This document shows, piece by piece, positions 1 through 8,821 of a DNA stretch of 64,000 nt (its first letter is position 1; each line of letters starts with the position of its first letter). The notes beneath the pieces are model-generated. The model was not told where the DNA came from. It was given only the letters and a program-made list of their open reading frames with translations, and ran no database searches. The position numbers were made by a program, and so were the translations under genes. The stretch spans positions 43,773 through 107,772 of the forward strand of contig NZ_VEGP01000011.1 in the NCBI RefSeq assembly GCF_007679495.1, written 5' to 3'. The DNA comes from Paenibacillus sp. 32O-W. GTDB lineage: Bacteria; Bacillota; Bacilli; Paenibacillales; NBRC-103111.

Positions 1-559
1 CTCCACCGGCCGCTTTGAATTGCTGTAACTCGAACGTGCTTTCTCCGGACATTTTCACGCCGATGACCTTATCCTGTTCAGCCATCCTTCTAAGCAAATT
101 CATCGTCAGTTTGAACCCTGTCGTTTGGGGAATATTGTAAATAATGAACGGCAGGGAGGTGCTGTCGATCATCTGCTGCCAATGTGCTTCCACGGCCTTC
201 TCCGATAGCCGGTAGTAAATTGCGGGGATGGCGGACACGGCATCCGCACCGCATTGCTCGGCATGCTTGCACAGCTCGACACTGTCCCGCGTGGAATTGG
301 CACCGACATGGACGATTACGGTTAATTCTCCTTTAACCTCTTCCATGACCGCCTCCACCACCTGCCTTCTTTCGGCTACGCTTTGCAAAATTCCTTCCCC
401 GGAGCTGCCTCCAACGTACAAGCCCCGGATGCCGGTCGTTACATAATACCGCGCAAGCTTCTTCACTCTGGCCAAATCAACATTTCCGGCTTCGTCATAC
501 GCGGAATACATGGCCACGTAGATGCCTGCAAACTTCGATGCCCAATCCATCTCCATCAT
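1..559 (-). CDS. nanA: N-acetylneuraminate lyase-like protein, 3' part outside window
   Basis: A DHDPS/NanA-family class I aldolase, expected to split N-acetylneuraminate into N-acetylmannosamine and pyruvate in the cytosol. The first 186 residues are in the window and the rest runs off the left edge. Visible are the GGSSGE loop (residues 50-55), Tyr141 in YNIPQTTG and the likely Schiff-base Lys169 in GVKMS. The YNIP-x-x-x-G context is typical of NanA rather than of DapA. The ATG at 559 is preceded by AAAGG nine bases away; nearby in-frame ATGs at 556 and 550 cannot be excluded. It follows a YhcH gene, a YjhC-like oxidoreductase and a sugar importer, all on the same strand, which supports sialic acid as the substrate. 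The family call is secure; substrate is inferred from motif and context. Confidence 0.85.
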   Translation of the reverse strand, partial: MMEMDWASKFAGIYVAMYSAYDEAGNVDLARVKKLARYYVTTGIRGLYVGGSSGEGILQSVAERRQVVEAVMEEVKGELTVIVHVGANSTRDSVELCKHAEQCGADAVSAIPAIYYRLSEKAVEAHWQQMIDSTSLPFIIYNIPQTTGFKLTMNLLRRMAEQDKVIGVKMSGESTFELQQFKAAGG

Positions 560-645
560 CCTCTCATTCCTTTTCTTGGACAGAATAGGCACGCCGTGCC
601 GTCTTCGACCGCGTCCGCTGTTAACCAAACCGGGCTCTTTTACAG

Positions 646-1098
646 CTACACGGCAATTTTGTAAACAATCTTACTCACCGGCTGCCCGCTTGCTTCCTTA
701 TCTGATTCATGGGCTCCGACCAAATGAGCATCCTCGGGAAAGCACAAGAGAAAGTGCCCCTTCTCTAAATAACCGCTGAATTTACAGGTCGCCGTCACTT
801 CGCCGAAATAGATATCCGCTTCGGTGTCATAAGCCGTTGAATTGCTCAAGCAGTCAACAGGGGCGATCTCCACATATTCTTTACCTTCCAGAACAACGTG
901 TATATCGATAAACCGTTTATGGGCCTCGTATCTTTTTTCTTCCTTGGGAACCGTGGTAAAAACGATCGTATTTTTCCGGAAGCCTGCCCCTTCTGCGAAT
1001 TCCCCGTGCAGGTTGCACAGCATGTCCCGGATGGCTCCCATTAAACCCGGATGATCGAATCGATATAATCCGGCATTCGCGATTTTGTCATAAATCAT
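646..1098 (-). CDS. YhcH/YjgK/YiaL family protein (NanQ-like)
   Basis: A 150-residue protein of the YhcH/YjgK/YiaL (DUF386) family, a small beta-sandwich protein that in several bacteria sits in sialic acid operons. E. coli NanQ is reported to speed the anomer or ring interconversion of sialic acid. Recognisable parts are the early NTIVFTTVPKEEKRYEAHK region and the central FIDIHVVLEGKE segment. The start overlaps the stop of the oxidoreductase gene by four bases (ATGA), which suggests translational coupling. An 86-base gap separates it from nanA. Length is normal for the family. The exact reaction is uncertain; a role as accessory sialic-acid mutarotase is inferred from neighbours. Confidence 0.85.
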   Translation of the reverse strand: MIYDKIANAGLYRFDHPGLMGAIRDMLCNLHGEFAEGAGFRKNTIVFTTVPKEEKRYEAHKRFIDIHVVLEGKEYVEIAPVDCLSNSTAYDTEADIYFGEVTATCKFSGYLEKGHFLLCFPEDAHLVGAHESDKEASGQPVSKIVYKIAV

Positions 1099-2219
1099 TG
1101 AGCGGCAGCCTCTCGTCCGGTAATTTCTATGACGCTTACCTTCCTGTCTTCGGCAAGCGACAGAGTCAGGGCATCTGCCGTCGCAATGGAAGCTCTGGCG
1201 GCGGTTCCGTCCAGCAGCGGCTTGAATTCTTCCTCGACTTCCGCACCTTGCATAATGCTGTGGAAATAGGCCATTTCCTTCTTCATTATGCTGTTAAGCC
1301 ACATCGGAGGCGTTAGACTAGGTTTGCCATAGGCGATCGCCCCGTCCGTTTCCAGCCCTTTATAAATCCGGGTGCGGTCTTCGTCCTCCTCCTTCGATTC
1401 ATGTAACAGGAACCTCTCTTCTCCCTCCGGTGTCTTCAGAACAACCTTGACATCCTGCAAATCGATCAAGATAGCTCCCAAGTTACCCTGGATTTTGACA
1501 TAATGATCGCTCCATCTGAAGGCGGAGCCGTATTGCAGCGTCGCAAAGCGCTTGTTAGGGAACTCCAGCGAAATGAACAGCATATCCTCCTCATCGCCAA
1601 ACTGCTCTCCCTGATGAGCAACATTTCCGCCTGTCATGCAAACTCTCTCCGCAGGTCCCATCAGAAACTGAATAAAATCCAGCTCATGGATATGGTGGTA
1701 CAGATGGCCCCCCGAGATTTTCCGGATTTTCTTCCAGCTAATCTCCGGCTGCGCCTCCTCCCAACCATTCCGTTCGGCGTGGCAGAACAGAATTTCTCCG
1801 ATTTTGCCTTCGTTAATCAATCTTTTGGCAGTCCGTACCCCATTCATAAAGTTCATGACATGACCGGCCATGAAGATAAGCCCCTTCTCCTTTGTTCTGC
1901 GGATCATTTCGCTGCAATCTTGATAGGACAGAGCAATGGGCTTCTCACAGAACACATGCTTGCCATGATCGGCTGCACACAAAACGGGCTCCTTATGGTA
2001 ACCGTTTGGCGATGCGACGATGACCGCATGCACATCCGGCCTGCTGCACAGAGATTCTATGCTGGGCTCAATATCGCAATTCAATTCCTCGGCTAACGGT
2101 TCGGCATTAGCGGGATCATAAACCGCTACGACCCTTGCGCTTTCCAATTGATGAAGGATTCTTGCCAGACCCGCACCGAAATAACCTGTACCTACGACAG
2201 CATAATTAACTGTATTCAT
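1095..2219 (-). CDS. nanY: Gfo/Idh/MocA oxidoreductase, YjhC/NanOx-like (2,7-anhydro-sialic acid)
   Basis: A 374-residue NAD-dependent Gfo/Idh/MocA oxidoreductase. The N-terminal Rossmann loop is GTGYFGAG (residues 10-17), the cofactor-side motif CEKPIALS contains Lys93, and a histidine-rich motif GGHLYHHIHELD lies at 170-181. From recall, the whole chain resembles E. coli YjhC (NanY) and Ruminococcus gnavus NanOx far more than general sugar dehydrogenases, including the HVFCEKPIALSY and KKIRKISGGHLYHHIHE stretches. Those enzymes convert 2,7-anhydro-N-acetylneuraminate to N-acetylneuraminate by an oxidation, hydration and reduction cycle. GGAAGGAG lies nine bases before the ATG. It is followed by YhcH and nanA and preceded by an ABC importer. 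No alignment could be run here. Confidence 0.82.
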   Translation of the reverse strand: MNTVNYAVVGTGYFGAGLARILHQLESARVVAVYDPANAEPLAEELNCDIEPSIESLCSRPDVHAVIVASPNGYHKEPVLCAADHGKHVFCEKPIALSYQDCSEMIRRTKEKGLIFMAGHVMNFMNGVRTAKRLINEGKIGEILFCHAERNGWEEAQPEISWKKIRKISGGHLYHHIHELDFIQFLMGPAERVCMTGGNVAHQGEQFGDEEDMLFISLEFPNKRFATLQYGSAFRWSDHYVKIQGNLGAILIDLQDVKVVLKTPEGEERFLLHESKEEDEDRTRIYKGLETDGAIAYGKPSLTPPMWLNSIMKKEMAYFHSIMQGAEVEEEFKPLLDGTAARASIATADALTLSLAEDRKVSVIEITGREAAAQ

Positions 2220-2248
2220 TTATAATGACTCCTTCCAGAATGACAAAT

Positions 2249-3088
2249 TTACTTTACAGATCCTTCCGCCAAACCGCCGGCGATCTTCTTCTGTATCAGC
2301 ATGAAGAACACAACCGAAGGCAGGATGACAATGACGGATGCCGCCATCATTTCTCCCCAATCGAGAATTTCCGAACCTGTCAAGGAATATAAAGCTACGG
2401 AAATCGGCATTTTTTCCGAGCTGTTAATAAGCAATAGAGCAAACAAAAATTCGTTCCAGGTGTTTATAAAAGTATAAATGGCAGTGGCAACTACGCCCGG
2501 TGCGACAACCGGCAGGACCACCTGGAGAAAAACCCGCAGCTTCCCTGCTCCATCAACCCTCGCCGCTTCCTCGATCTCGAGCGGAACCGTTTGGAAAAAT
2601 CCGATAAGCATCCATATAGCGTACGGAATCGAAAAGGAAAGATACGTAATAACCAGACCGGTCCATGTGTTCACCAATCCTATCTTGATGATGATAATGG
2701 AATAGGGAACAGCAAGCAGAATCGGCGGAAACATGTACGTCGTAATTAACAGCTTGGTCATTTTCTTGCCAGTCCTTGGAAAGAACCGTACGATTCCGTA
2801 AGCCCCCAAGGAGGAAACGACAATCGTAATTAACGTCGCACATAATGAAACTATTAGACTGTTTTTGATATTCGTTGTGAAATTCAAATTGTTCAGCACT
2901 CTGCTGTAGTACTCAAACGTCAGTTCTTGCGGGAAGAACGACAGAGGGTGGCTGGCCATTTCCCCGGACGATTTGAACGAGGACAGAATGATCCAGATCA
3001 GGGGAAAGACGGCTGCGACAGCCAAAATTGAAAGAAAAAGATACAGCAACACTAGAGTAAATTTATTTTTATTTACACCGGCCATCAT
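2249..3088 (-). CDS. Sugar ABC transporter permease, MalG type
   Basis: An inner-membrane permease of the CUT1 family, one of two channel subunits of the sialic-acid-type importer. About six hydrophobic segments are visible, and the cytoplasmic EAA loop reads EEAARVDGAGKLRVFLQVVLP, the contact site for a shared MsmX-like ATPase. I chose the ATG at 3088 because GGGAGG lies four to five bases upstream; a longer form from 3106 would start upstream of that site. The start overlaps the stop of the MalF-type gene. No ATPase gene is in the cluster, as is usual for this family in Bacillales. Substrate is inferred from the neighbouring nan genes. Confidence 0.88.
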   Translation of the reverse strand: MMAGVNKNKFTLVLLYLFLSILAVAAVFPLIWIILSSFKSSGEMASHPLSFFPQELTFEYYSRVLNNLNFTTNIKNSLIVSLCATLITIVVSSLGAYGIVRFFPRTGKKMTKLLITTYMFPPILLAVPYSIIIIKIGLVNTWTGLVITYLSFSIPYAIWMLIGFFQTVPLEIEEAARVDGAGKLRVFLQVVLPVVAPGVVATAIYTFINTWNEFLFALLLINSSEKMPISVALYSLTGSEILDWGEMMAASVIVILPSVVFFMLIQKKIAGGLAEGSVK

Positions 3089-3984
3089 CGATCCTCCCTT
3101 TCCCATTTATTGAGCAGTCTGAAGTACAGCAAGCAGACAGCCAACAAGAACAGCAGCAGGATAACGGTTATCGCCGACGCCACTCCAAGCTGTTTCAGCC
3201 CCCACCCCGCCTTGTAAGCGAAGATAGGCAGCGTAGTCGTCAAGTCGGAGGGGCCTCCGCCGGTCAGCAGGTACAGGAGATCAAAGTTGTTGAATACCCA
3301 GATCGTCCTTAGCACCAGAAGCAATCCGATCACTCCCCGGATGTGGCGGATCGTAATCGCCCAGAACGACTGCCAGGCGGTCGCTCCGTCCATCAGAGCC
3401 GCTTCATACTGCTCCATCGGAATCGTCTTGAGCGCTGACAGAATGTTCACCATGAACAGCGGTGCTCCGAACCATATATTTATGAAGACGACGGCGCCGA
3501 ATACGAACGCCGGATCAGCCAACAAATTCATATTCTGGTCCGTTATCCCGACTAACGTCAATAAATTCGGAACAAATCCATACACATCGTTAAAAATCCA
3601 CTTCCATGAAAAAGCGATGACGATCGCCGGGAAAGCCCATGGAATAATAAGCAGCGTGCGGAAAAACCCCGGAAATTTGGGGATCTTGTTAAGCGCCAAT
3701 GCCGCGGCAAAGCCTACTAATAATTGACCCGCTATGGACAGGACCGTCCATTTGATTGAATTAAGAAAGGCTCTATAGAAGTCCGCATTGGTAAGAACAA
3801 ATTTAAAATTGTCGAGCCATACCCAGGAATAATTCAGTTTGATCAAGTTTTTAGACGTGAAGCTGAAATAAATACTTGAAAATATAGGATAAATTAACAA
3901 TAGAATGACGATTAATATGGCAGGGAGGACAAAAAGCAGCCCTGTCACGTTCCATCTTTTCGCTTTTCCACCACTGGAAATCAT
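3085..3984 (-). CDS. Sugar ABC transporter permease, MalF/UgpA type
   Basis: The partner permease of the importer, about 299 residues with six predicted membrane segments. The first is the run VTGLLFVLPAILIVILLLIY. The EAA-type loop is YEAALMDGATAWQSFWAITI. The start at 3984 was chosen because AAGGAG lies eight bases upstream; an in-frame start at 4038 would add 18 charged residues without a good ribosome site. The stop overlaps the start of the MalG-type gene, so the two subunits are probably made in equal amounts. It lies downstream of the binding-protein gene, with a strong hairpin between them that may lower permease expression. Confidence 0.88.
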   Translation of the reverse strand: MISSGGKAKRWNVTGLLFVLPAILIVILLLIYPIFSSIYFSFTSKNLIKLNYSWVWLDNFKFVLTNADFYRAFLNSIKWTVLSIAGQLLVGFAAALALNKIPKFPGFFRTLLIIPWAFPAIVIAFSWKWIFNDVYGFVPNLLTLVGITDQNMNLLADPAFVFGAVVFINIWFGAPLFMVNILSALKTIPMEQYEAALMDGATAWQSFWAITIRHIRGVIGLLLVLRTIWVFNNFDLLYLLTGGGPSDLTTTLPIFAYKAGWGLKQLGVASAITVILLLFLLAVCLLYFRLLNKWEREDR

Positions 3985-4091
3985 CGATGTCACTCCTTCT
4001 TTGAAGGCTATTTCAAACAATCTCTCCTTCCTAAGCAAAGCTTAGTTAACCGTTGAACAAGTCTGTCTGCTCGATAGACTTCTGGATCTCC

Positions 4092-4122
4092 TCAAAAAAT
4101 AGGGGGGACTTCCCCCTATTTT
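4092..4122 (-). terminator. Attenuating hairpin between binding protein and permease
   Basis: On the minus strand the eleven-base arm AAAATAGGGGG pairs with CCCCCTATTTT around a five-base loop, and the second arm runs into a T tract. It begins at the last base of the binding-protein stop codon. This is a textbook intrinsic terminator inside the operon. A likely role is partial termination or 3' protection, so that binding protein is made in excess over the permeases. Confidence 0.8.
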
Positions 4123-5450
4123 CAGTTGGCTAATTGAAATAAGTCATTAAGCTCTTTTTCCGCTTTCTGTGCCGCTTCTTCCACTGGCACGTTCTTCAGC
4201 ACAACGTCCTGGAACATCTTCTCGATAATACCTTGGCTGGTAATAATTCCAGATTGCAGCGTCGGTTTGTACTCCATGCCAATCGCTGTCCCCTGATCGA
4301 CAGCATCGCTGATTACTTTCACCGCGTGGCTGAATTTCTGGATCGTCGGTTCATTCAGGAATTCGGGAGCTTCCGCAATATCCTTCATGGCCGGCAGCAT
4401 TCCTGCAGGAACCGAATGCAGAAACTTGATATACCTTTCCTTCTCGTACAAGCTTTCCACGAACGCCTTGGCAATTTCGGGATGCTTGCTGTTTTTCCAT
4501 ACAACCATCGGAATGTTGGATGTTTCTATGCCTTGGGCCGGGTCTTCCGCATTTACTTTCGGTATCGGAGCCGCATCGATTTTGTCCAACAGTTGCGGAG
4601 AGTTCGTTTCTACGCCGCCGATCTGGAAACCGCTGTTAAAGTCGAAGGCTGTTTTACCCTGGTAGTACAGAGTGGCCTGATCCAGCACCTTGAAATTGAC
4701 GGAGCCGTTCGGAGAAGCTGCTTTATACATTTTGACCCAGTAATTAATACCGTCGATCGCCGCCTTGCTCGTCAGATTCGCCTTGCCGTCCTCCGTAATC
4801 AGAGTATCTCCGGCCGAGCGGACATACAGGTTCAGGAAGCGTGTCGCCATCATATCTCCCAGCCCCATCGGAACGGATAACCCGTAAACGTCCGGCGGAT
4901 TGTTAATTTTGGTTGCAGCTTCATACAGCTCGTCCCATGTTTGCGGAACCTGCAAATTCGCCTGCTCCAATAAATCCTTGCGGTACCACATCACCTGGGC
5001 ATGCGAGTATAGCGGGATGGAATAATTCTGCCCATCCAGATCCCCTTCTTTCAGAGGAGCTTCATAGAAGCGGTCCCGACCGATATGATCGATCACGTCA
5101 TTAAGCGGAAGGATAGCGTCGGCATCCATCATCTCTACGACATGATTCGGCAATGCCGTGCTGACATCCGGAACTTGTCCCGACAGCAGGCCTGTCGTCC
5201 ACTTCGTGTAAAACTCAGGCCATGCGAAGGTTTCGATCGTAATTTTAACCCCCGGATGCTCATCCATAAACGATTGCGCGGCTTCCCGCATGAAATCGTT
5301 TCTTGCCCCCTGGGTAAAAGAATGCCATAGCACGATTTCGCCTTTTAAAGCTCCATCGTCACCGGCTGCCGGCTGCTCCGCATTTTTGCCGCAGGCCGTC
5401 GTCAAGAGAACCATGGCGGCTGTCAATATAAGCGGCAGTTTTCTTTTCAT
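4122..5450 (-). CDS. Sugar ABC transporter substrate-binding lipoprotein
   Basis: A 442-residue extracellular solute-binding protein of family 1. It opens with MKRKLPLILTAAMVLLTTAC, a signal peptide with a lipobox-like end at Cys20, so it should be a lipoprotein on the outer face of the membrane. The GEIVLWHSFT segment and the later VWKNSKHPEIAKAFVESLY stretch are typical of CUT1 binding proteins. The start at 5450 has GAGGGG nine bases upstream; a longer in-frame form from 5498 would put extra residues before the signal peptide. First gene of the importer operon, just downstream of the AraC gene. A sialic-acid or anhydro-sialic-acid ligand is inferred from the nan genes downstream. Confidence 0.88.
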   Translation of the reverse strand: MKRKLPLILTAAMVLLTTACGKNAEQPAAGDDGALKGEIVLWHSFTQGARNDFMREAAQSFMDEHPGVKITIETFAWPEFYTKWTTGLLSGQVPDVSTALPNHVVEMMDADAILPLNDVIDHIGRDRFYEAPLKEGDLDGQNYSIPLYSHAQVMWYRKDLLEQANLQVPQTWDELYEAATKINNPPDVYGLSVPMGLGDMMATRFLNLYVRSAGDTLITEDGKANLTSKAAIDGINYWVKMYKAASPNGSVNFKVLDQATLYYQGKTAFDFNSGFQIGGVETNSPQLLDKIDAAPIPKVNAEDPAQGIETSNIPMVVWKNSKHPEIAKAFVESLYEKERYIKFLHSVPAGMLPAMKDIAEAPEFLNEPTIQKFSHAVKVISDAVDQGTAIGMEYKPTLQSGIITSQGIIEKMFQDVVLKNVPVEEAAQKAEKELNDLFQLAN

Positions 5451-5566
5451 GTGCAGTGACCCCTCTCTGTAATCAAATAATGCTACTGCTTCACACACGG
5501 ATTACCCTTGAAGAATGCGGTGCAAACGGCCTGTCCCTCCCTCAATCAGTATCCGCTTACACCATA

Positions 5567-5585
5567 TTCAATATACGGTATTGAA
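5567..5585. promoter_or_regulatory. Inverted repeat upstream of the nan importer operon
   Basis: TTCAATA and TATTGAA form perfect seven-base arms around five bases, about 120 bases before the binding-protein start. On the minus strand the right arm overlaps a possible -10 (TATATT). It is the best operator candidate in the 250-base gap between the AraC gene and the importer. The regulator that binds it is unknown. Confidence 0.4.
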
Positions 5586-5699
5586 GTGTGCTTGCTTGAC
5601 CTTCCATGTCTTTAACAATATCAAACTGCAGAGAGGGCTTGAATATAGCAAATCAATCAATCCTAGCACTAATCGATCATACGATCCTGTTTTACCCAA

Positions 5700-6536
5700 C
5701 TAATCTCTCGCAAGCTGTCTGTATGAATGAGGGGATACGCCGAAATGCTTCTTGAATAATCTGGAGAAATAGTTCGGGTCCTCAATCCCGACCATGTAAG
5801 CAATATCCGAAATTCGCTCGTCGGTTTCCAGTATTTTTTTGGCTGCTACAACCATCTTCAGCTCAATCAAAAATTCACTCGGTGATTTGCCGGTATGCCG
5901 TTTAAATAATCGGCGGAGCGAAGAGGAGCTGATGTGTACCATCTTGCTCATCTCTTCAATACTGATATTCGAATGGTAATGGTTGATCATATAATCGAGG
6001 ACGATTTCCACCCGATTATCATTCTTGCTGTCCGTCTTTAATTTCTTAGGCTTGCGGGTTCTATTCGGAGACGCCTCCGATTGGTTGACCATATAACCGA
6101 CAATAAGCTCCAGATACCCTCTCAGAAGAAAGTTTTTTCCCCGGCTGGGGGCATTCTTTTCCTTAACCATCCACTCAAAATAACGGCCGATCTGGGGATC
6201 GTCGCACTTCACTTTCGTGTCGAAGCCAAGTATTTCCGACCATATCGTGCTGTCCTGCAGCGGAAAAGCAGCCGTAAAGCGGACACTCGTAAAAGTAAAT
6301 TCATCCGACAGCGCCTCGCAAAACAAGGTGCTTCCCTGCGGAATATAGACCAGCTCATCCTGCTCCACCTCATATGTCATCTCATCAATAATGAATTTGG
6401 CCTTCCCTTTGTGAATAAACCGGATCATCGAATAAGGAAGCATTGTTTCGTAATAAGTCCATTTTTTCGGAAAAGAGTACTTTTCGGCATACAGGTAATT
6501 TAATCTGAGCGCCATCAGCAAGCTGTTATCCGTCAT
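5700..6536 (-). CDS. AraC-family transcriptional regulator
   Basis: A 278-residue regulator with a cupin-like sensing half (about residues 15-120) and a C-terminal pair of AraC helix-turn-helix motifs (about 175-275). The second helix-turn-helix carries the family signature ISDIAYMVGIEDPNYFSRLF. I chose the ATG at 6536 because AGGGGTGG lies about five bases upstream; a GTG at 6545 would lie inside that ribosome site. It lies immediately upstream of the importer-nanY-yhcH-nanA genes on the same strand and is the likely pathway activator, sensing a sugar in the cytosol. The inducer cannot be read from sequence. Confidence 0.88.
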   Translation of the reverse strand: MTDNSLLMALRLNYLYAEKYSFPKKWTYYETMLPYSMIRFIHKGKAKFIIDEMTYEVEQDELVYIPQGSTLFCEALSDEFTFTSVRFTAAFPLQDSTIWSEILGFDTKVKCDDPQIGRYFEWMVKEKNAPSRGKNFLLRGYLELIVGYMVNQSEASPNRTRKPKKLKTDSKNDNRVEIVLDYMINHYHSNISIEEMSKMVHISSSSLRRLFKRHTGKSPSEFLIELKMVVAAKKILETDERISDIAYMVGIEDPNYFSRLFKKHFGVSPHSYRQLARD

Positions 6537-6610
6537 GAAATCCACCCCTGTTTTTTGCGATTGCAGGTTTTTCTAACCACTCATTATTGCGATATAATTA
6601 GGGTTAGCAT

Positions 6611-6646
6611 AAAAAACCTCCTTATCCACATAGTGGACAGGAGGCG
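6611..6646 (-). terminator. Intrinsic terminator after the UPF0173 gene
   Basis: On the minus strand CCTCC-TG-TCCAC pairs with GTGGA-TAA-GGAGG around a three-base loop and is followed by six T. It lies about 95 bases past the stop of the metallo-hydrolase gene and before the AraC gene, isolating the two units. Confidence 0.8.
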
Positions 6647-6739
6647 CTATTGAATCGGGAAGCACTCCCTTCCCATTCAAAAATTGATAATCCAAAATTT
6701 CAGCATAATATTGTGAGCCATTCGAAGATGATCTAGCTT

Positions 6740-7423
6740 CTAGATCTCGAGGCTTTCGCCGATACCTAACGCTTTCCCTTCGATTCCGACCTCTTTCAGC
6801 ATGTCAACGAAGCGGTCGGGATCCTGAGCGATAACCGGGAACGTGTTGTAATGCAGCGGGATGACCTTCTTGGCCCGAACCCATTGTGCAGCAAGGACCG
6901 CATCTTCCGGACCCATCGTGAAATTGTCGCCTATCGGAAGCGCGGCCGCATCGATCCGGTTTAATTCCCCTATCAGCTTCATGTCCCCGAACAAAGCGGT
7001 ATCTCCGGCATGGTACAGCGTTTTGTCCCCCATCGTCAGCAGAATTCCCGCGGGCTGTCCGGCATACAGGAAGCTGTCGCCTTCCCGCAGGGAAGAGCCA
7101 TGGAAGGCCAATGTAAACTTGACCCTGAAACCGTCGAATGAATAAGAACCGCCAGTGTTCATCGCATGAACCTTGGCTCCTTTCTGCTCGCAGTAGCTTG
7201 CCAGCTCGAAGTTGGCAACAATGGGACAATCATTCGCTTTGGCAATTTCCAGAGAATCGCCAAAATGATCATCATGTCCATGCGTCAGCAATACGGCATC
7301 TACGCGAAGGTCGGCAGGACGGATCCCCGAAGCGGGATTCCCCGATATGAAGGGATCGATAATAACCCGAGTTCCTTCATGTTCCGCCAGCAGACACGAA
7401 TGCCCGTAAAACGTGATTTTCAT
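6740..7423 (-). CDS. UPF0173 metal-dependent hydrolase (YtkL-like)
   Basis: A 227-residue metallo-beta-lactamase-fold protein of the UPF0173 family. The metal ligands are visible: HGHDDH at about residues 52-57, the AGDTALFGDM motif in the middle, and the late PLHYNTFP histidine. Proteins of this family are soluble and their physiological substrate is mostly unknown. The ATG at 7423 has GGAGG about six bases upstream, so the 23 extra residues of a longer frame are not expected. It appears to be a single-gene unit with its own terminator. Confidence 0.85.
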   Translation of the reverse strand: MKITFYGHSCLLAEHEGTRVIIDPFISGNPASGIRPADLRVDAVLLTHGHDDHFGDSLEIAKANDCPIVANFELASYCEQKGAKVHAMNTGGSYSFDGFRVKFTLAFHGSSLREGDSFLYAGQPAGILLTMGDKTLYHAGDTALFGDMKLIGELNRIDAAALPIGDNFTMGPEDAVLAAQWVRAKKVIPLHYNTFPVIAQDPDRFVDMLKEVGIEGKALGIGESLEI

Positions 7424-7503
7424 TGTTATCCTCCTCTTTCCATCCAAATTCATTCCTTCTACCATTCTAATTAAAGACGGGGGCAAACTCAAATTATCTG
7501 CCG

Positions 7504-8712
7504 CTAGCCAGCCTCAGTACGCGAATGTCCATGAACCGGCGCCGTCCTTCCAGGAATAACCGGTTTGCCCTTGGGTAAAGCACCGAACAATACCCAGGAA
7601 TGCTTCATATACTTCTGCGCCAGCGCCACAACTCCCCAGGATGCTCCGAGAGTAACCGCAAATCCGCCGGCCACATAAGCGTAGTATAATTTCGGATTAT
7701 AGCTGGCGGGAAGCAGGGAATAATAGAACAAAATCCCCGCATGAATGATATAGATTCCAAAGGAGGCCATGCCAAGCCGATACAGAACAGTTGTCCAGAA
7801 AGGGCTTAGTAAACGATAGAGCCCGGCCGAGAGCTGAAGCAGGATTAACCCGGATGTATAGCTATGTAAGAACCATAGACCTTCGTATACCAGTCCATGG
7901 GCAAAAACATCGTAAGCCCTGGTCCGATACCACAAGTACACATGGCTTAAGCTCGCGCCCGCCCATACTATCCATAATGGAATCCAATAGAAGGCCTGCC
8001 GGCTTAACAGCTTTTTCCAAGTTACTTCTATCCAGCCTTTAATGGCATGATAATGTATTCCGAAGAATGCCCCGAGCAAATAATTGGACATATAGCTCGT
8101 CGCCAGAAACGATTTATCCGCATAATTCCAATAGAAATAATCCAGCAGAACAAAGATCCATTGAAGCACCAGACCGATCCAGATCAAATGCTTGGCCAGA
8201 AGCTTAATCCGCTGCAGAAGCCAAAGGAAGAACGGAAACAATAAATAAAATTGAATGCTTATGAAAATAAAATATAGATGGTAAAACGCTTTCCCCATCA
8301 CCAGAGCAGACCAAAAATCGGCCAGCGATACATTCTGAAAAAACTGATTCCAATCTTCCCCATAAGAATAGTACATCTGGATCGTATAATAATAAATCGA
8401 GCAAATCAGGTAAGGTACAAGTATGTATAATAATCTTCGCTTATAAAAGGTGGCGATCAGCTTCTTATCCATCTTGCGATCATAATAACTGTAAAAAAGA
8501 ACGAAGGCGCTTAGAAAAATAAATGTCGTTGTCCCAAATCGGTTAAATACATTAATGAAATTGAAGAATTGATACATGAATGATTGTTTATCAATGATTT
8601 CTCCAATCGGAAGGGATGAGACATGTACGAGTATTACTCCTAGAATGGCCAACGCTCGAACGATGTAGATGACATGGATTTGCTCCTTCTGACTCGTTCT
8701 TAGGTGACCCAA
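7504..8712 (-). CDS. Acyltransferase 3 family membrane protein
   Basis: About 402 residues with around ten membrane segments, of the acyltransferase 3 (OafA/YrhL) family that moves acyl groups onto surface polysaccharides or other envelope molecules. The family start IVRALAILGVILVHVSS is present, with the conserved Arg and His of the first helix. Following segments are aromatic-rich, such as RRLLYILVPYLICSIYYY. A TTG at 8712 is my preferred start because AAAGGGGG lies eight bases upstream; another TTG at 8742 has no clear ribosome site. Neighbours give no hint of its acceptor. Confidence 0.8.
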   Translation of the reverse strand: MGHLRTSQKEQIHVIYIVRALAILGVILVHVSSLPIGEIIDKQSFMYQFFNFINVFNRFGTTTFIFLSAFVLFYSYYDRKMDKKLIATFYKRRLLYILVPYLICSIYYYTIQMYYSYGEDWNQFFQNVSLADFWSALVMGKAFYHLYFIFISIQFYLLFPFFLWLLQRIKLLAKHLIWIGLVLQWIFVLLDYFYWNYADKSFLATSYMSNYLLGAFFGIHYHAIKGWIEVTWKKLLSRQAFYWIPLWIVWAGASLSHVYLWYRTRAYDVFAHGLVYEGLWFLHSYTSGLILLQLSAGLYRLLSPFWTTVLYRLGMASFGIYIIHAGILFYYSLLPASYNPKLYYAYVAGGFAVTLGASWGVVALAQKYMKHSWVLFGALPKGKPVIPGRTAPVHGHSRTEAG

Positions 8713-8821
8713 ACCGGCCACTCCCCCTTTGCTGCGGTTCAAGAGTGCCTGTTGCTTGATAAGCCTTTCATTAATGAATACAATACCGCAAATCGGCGGC
8801 TAAGCCTTCTTGACCCGATGA

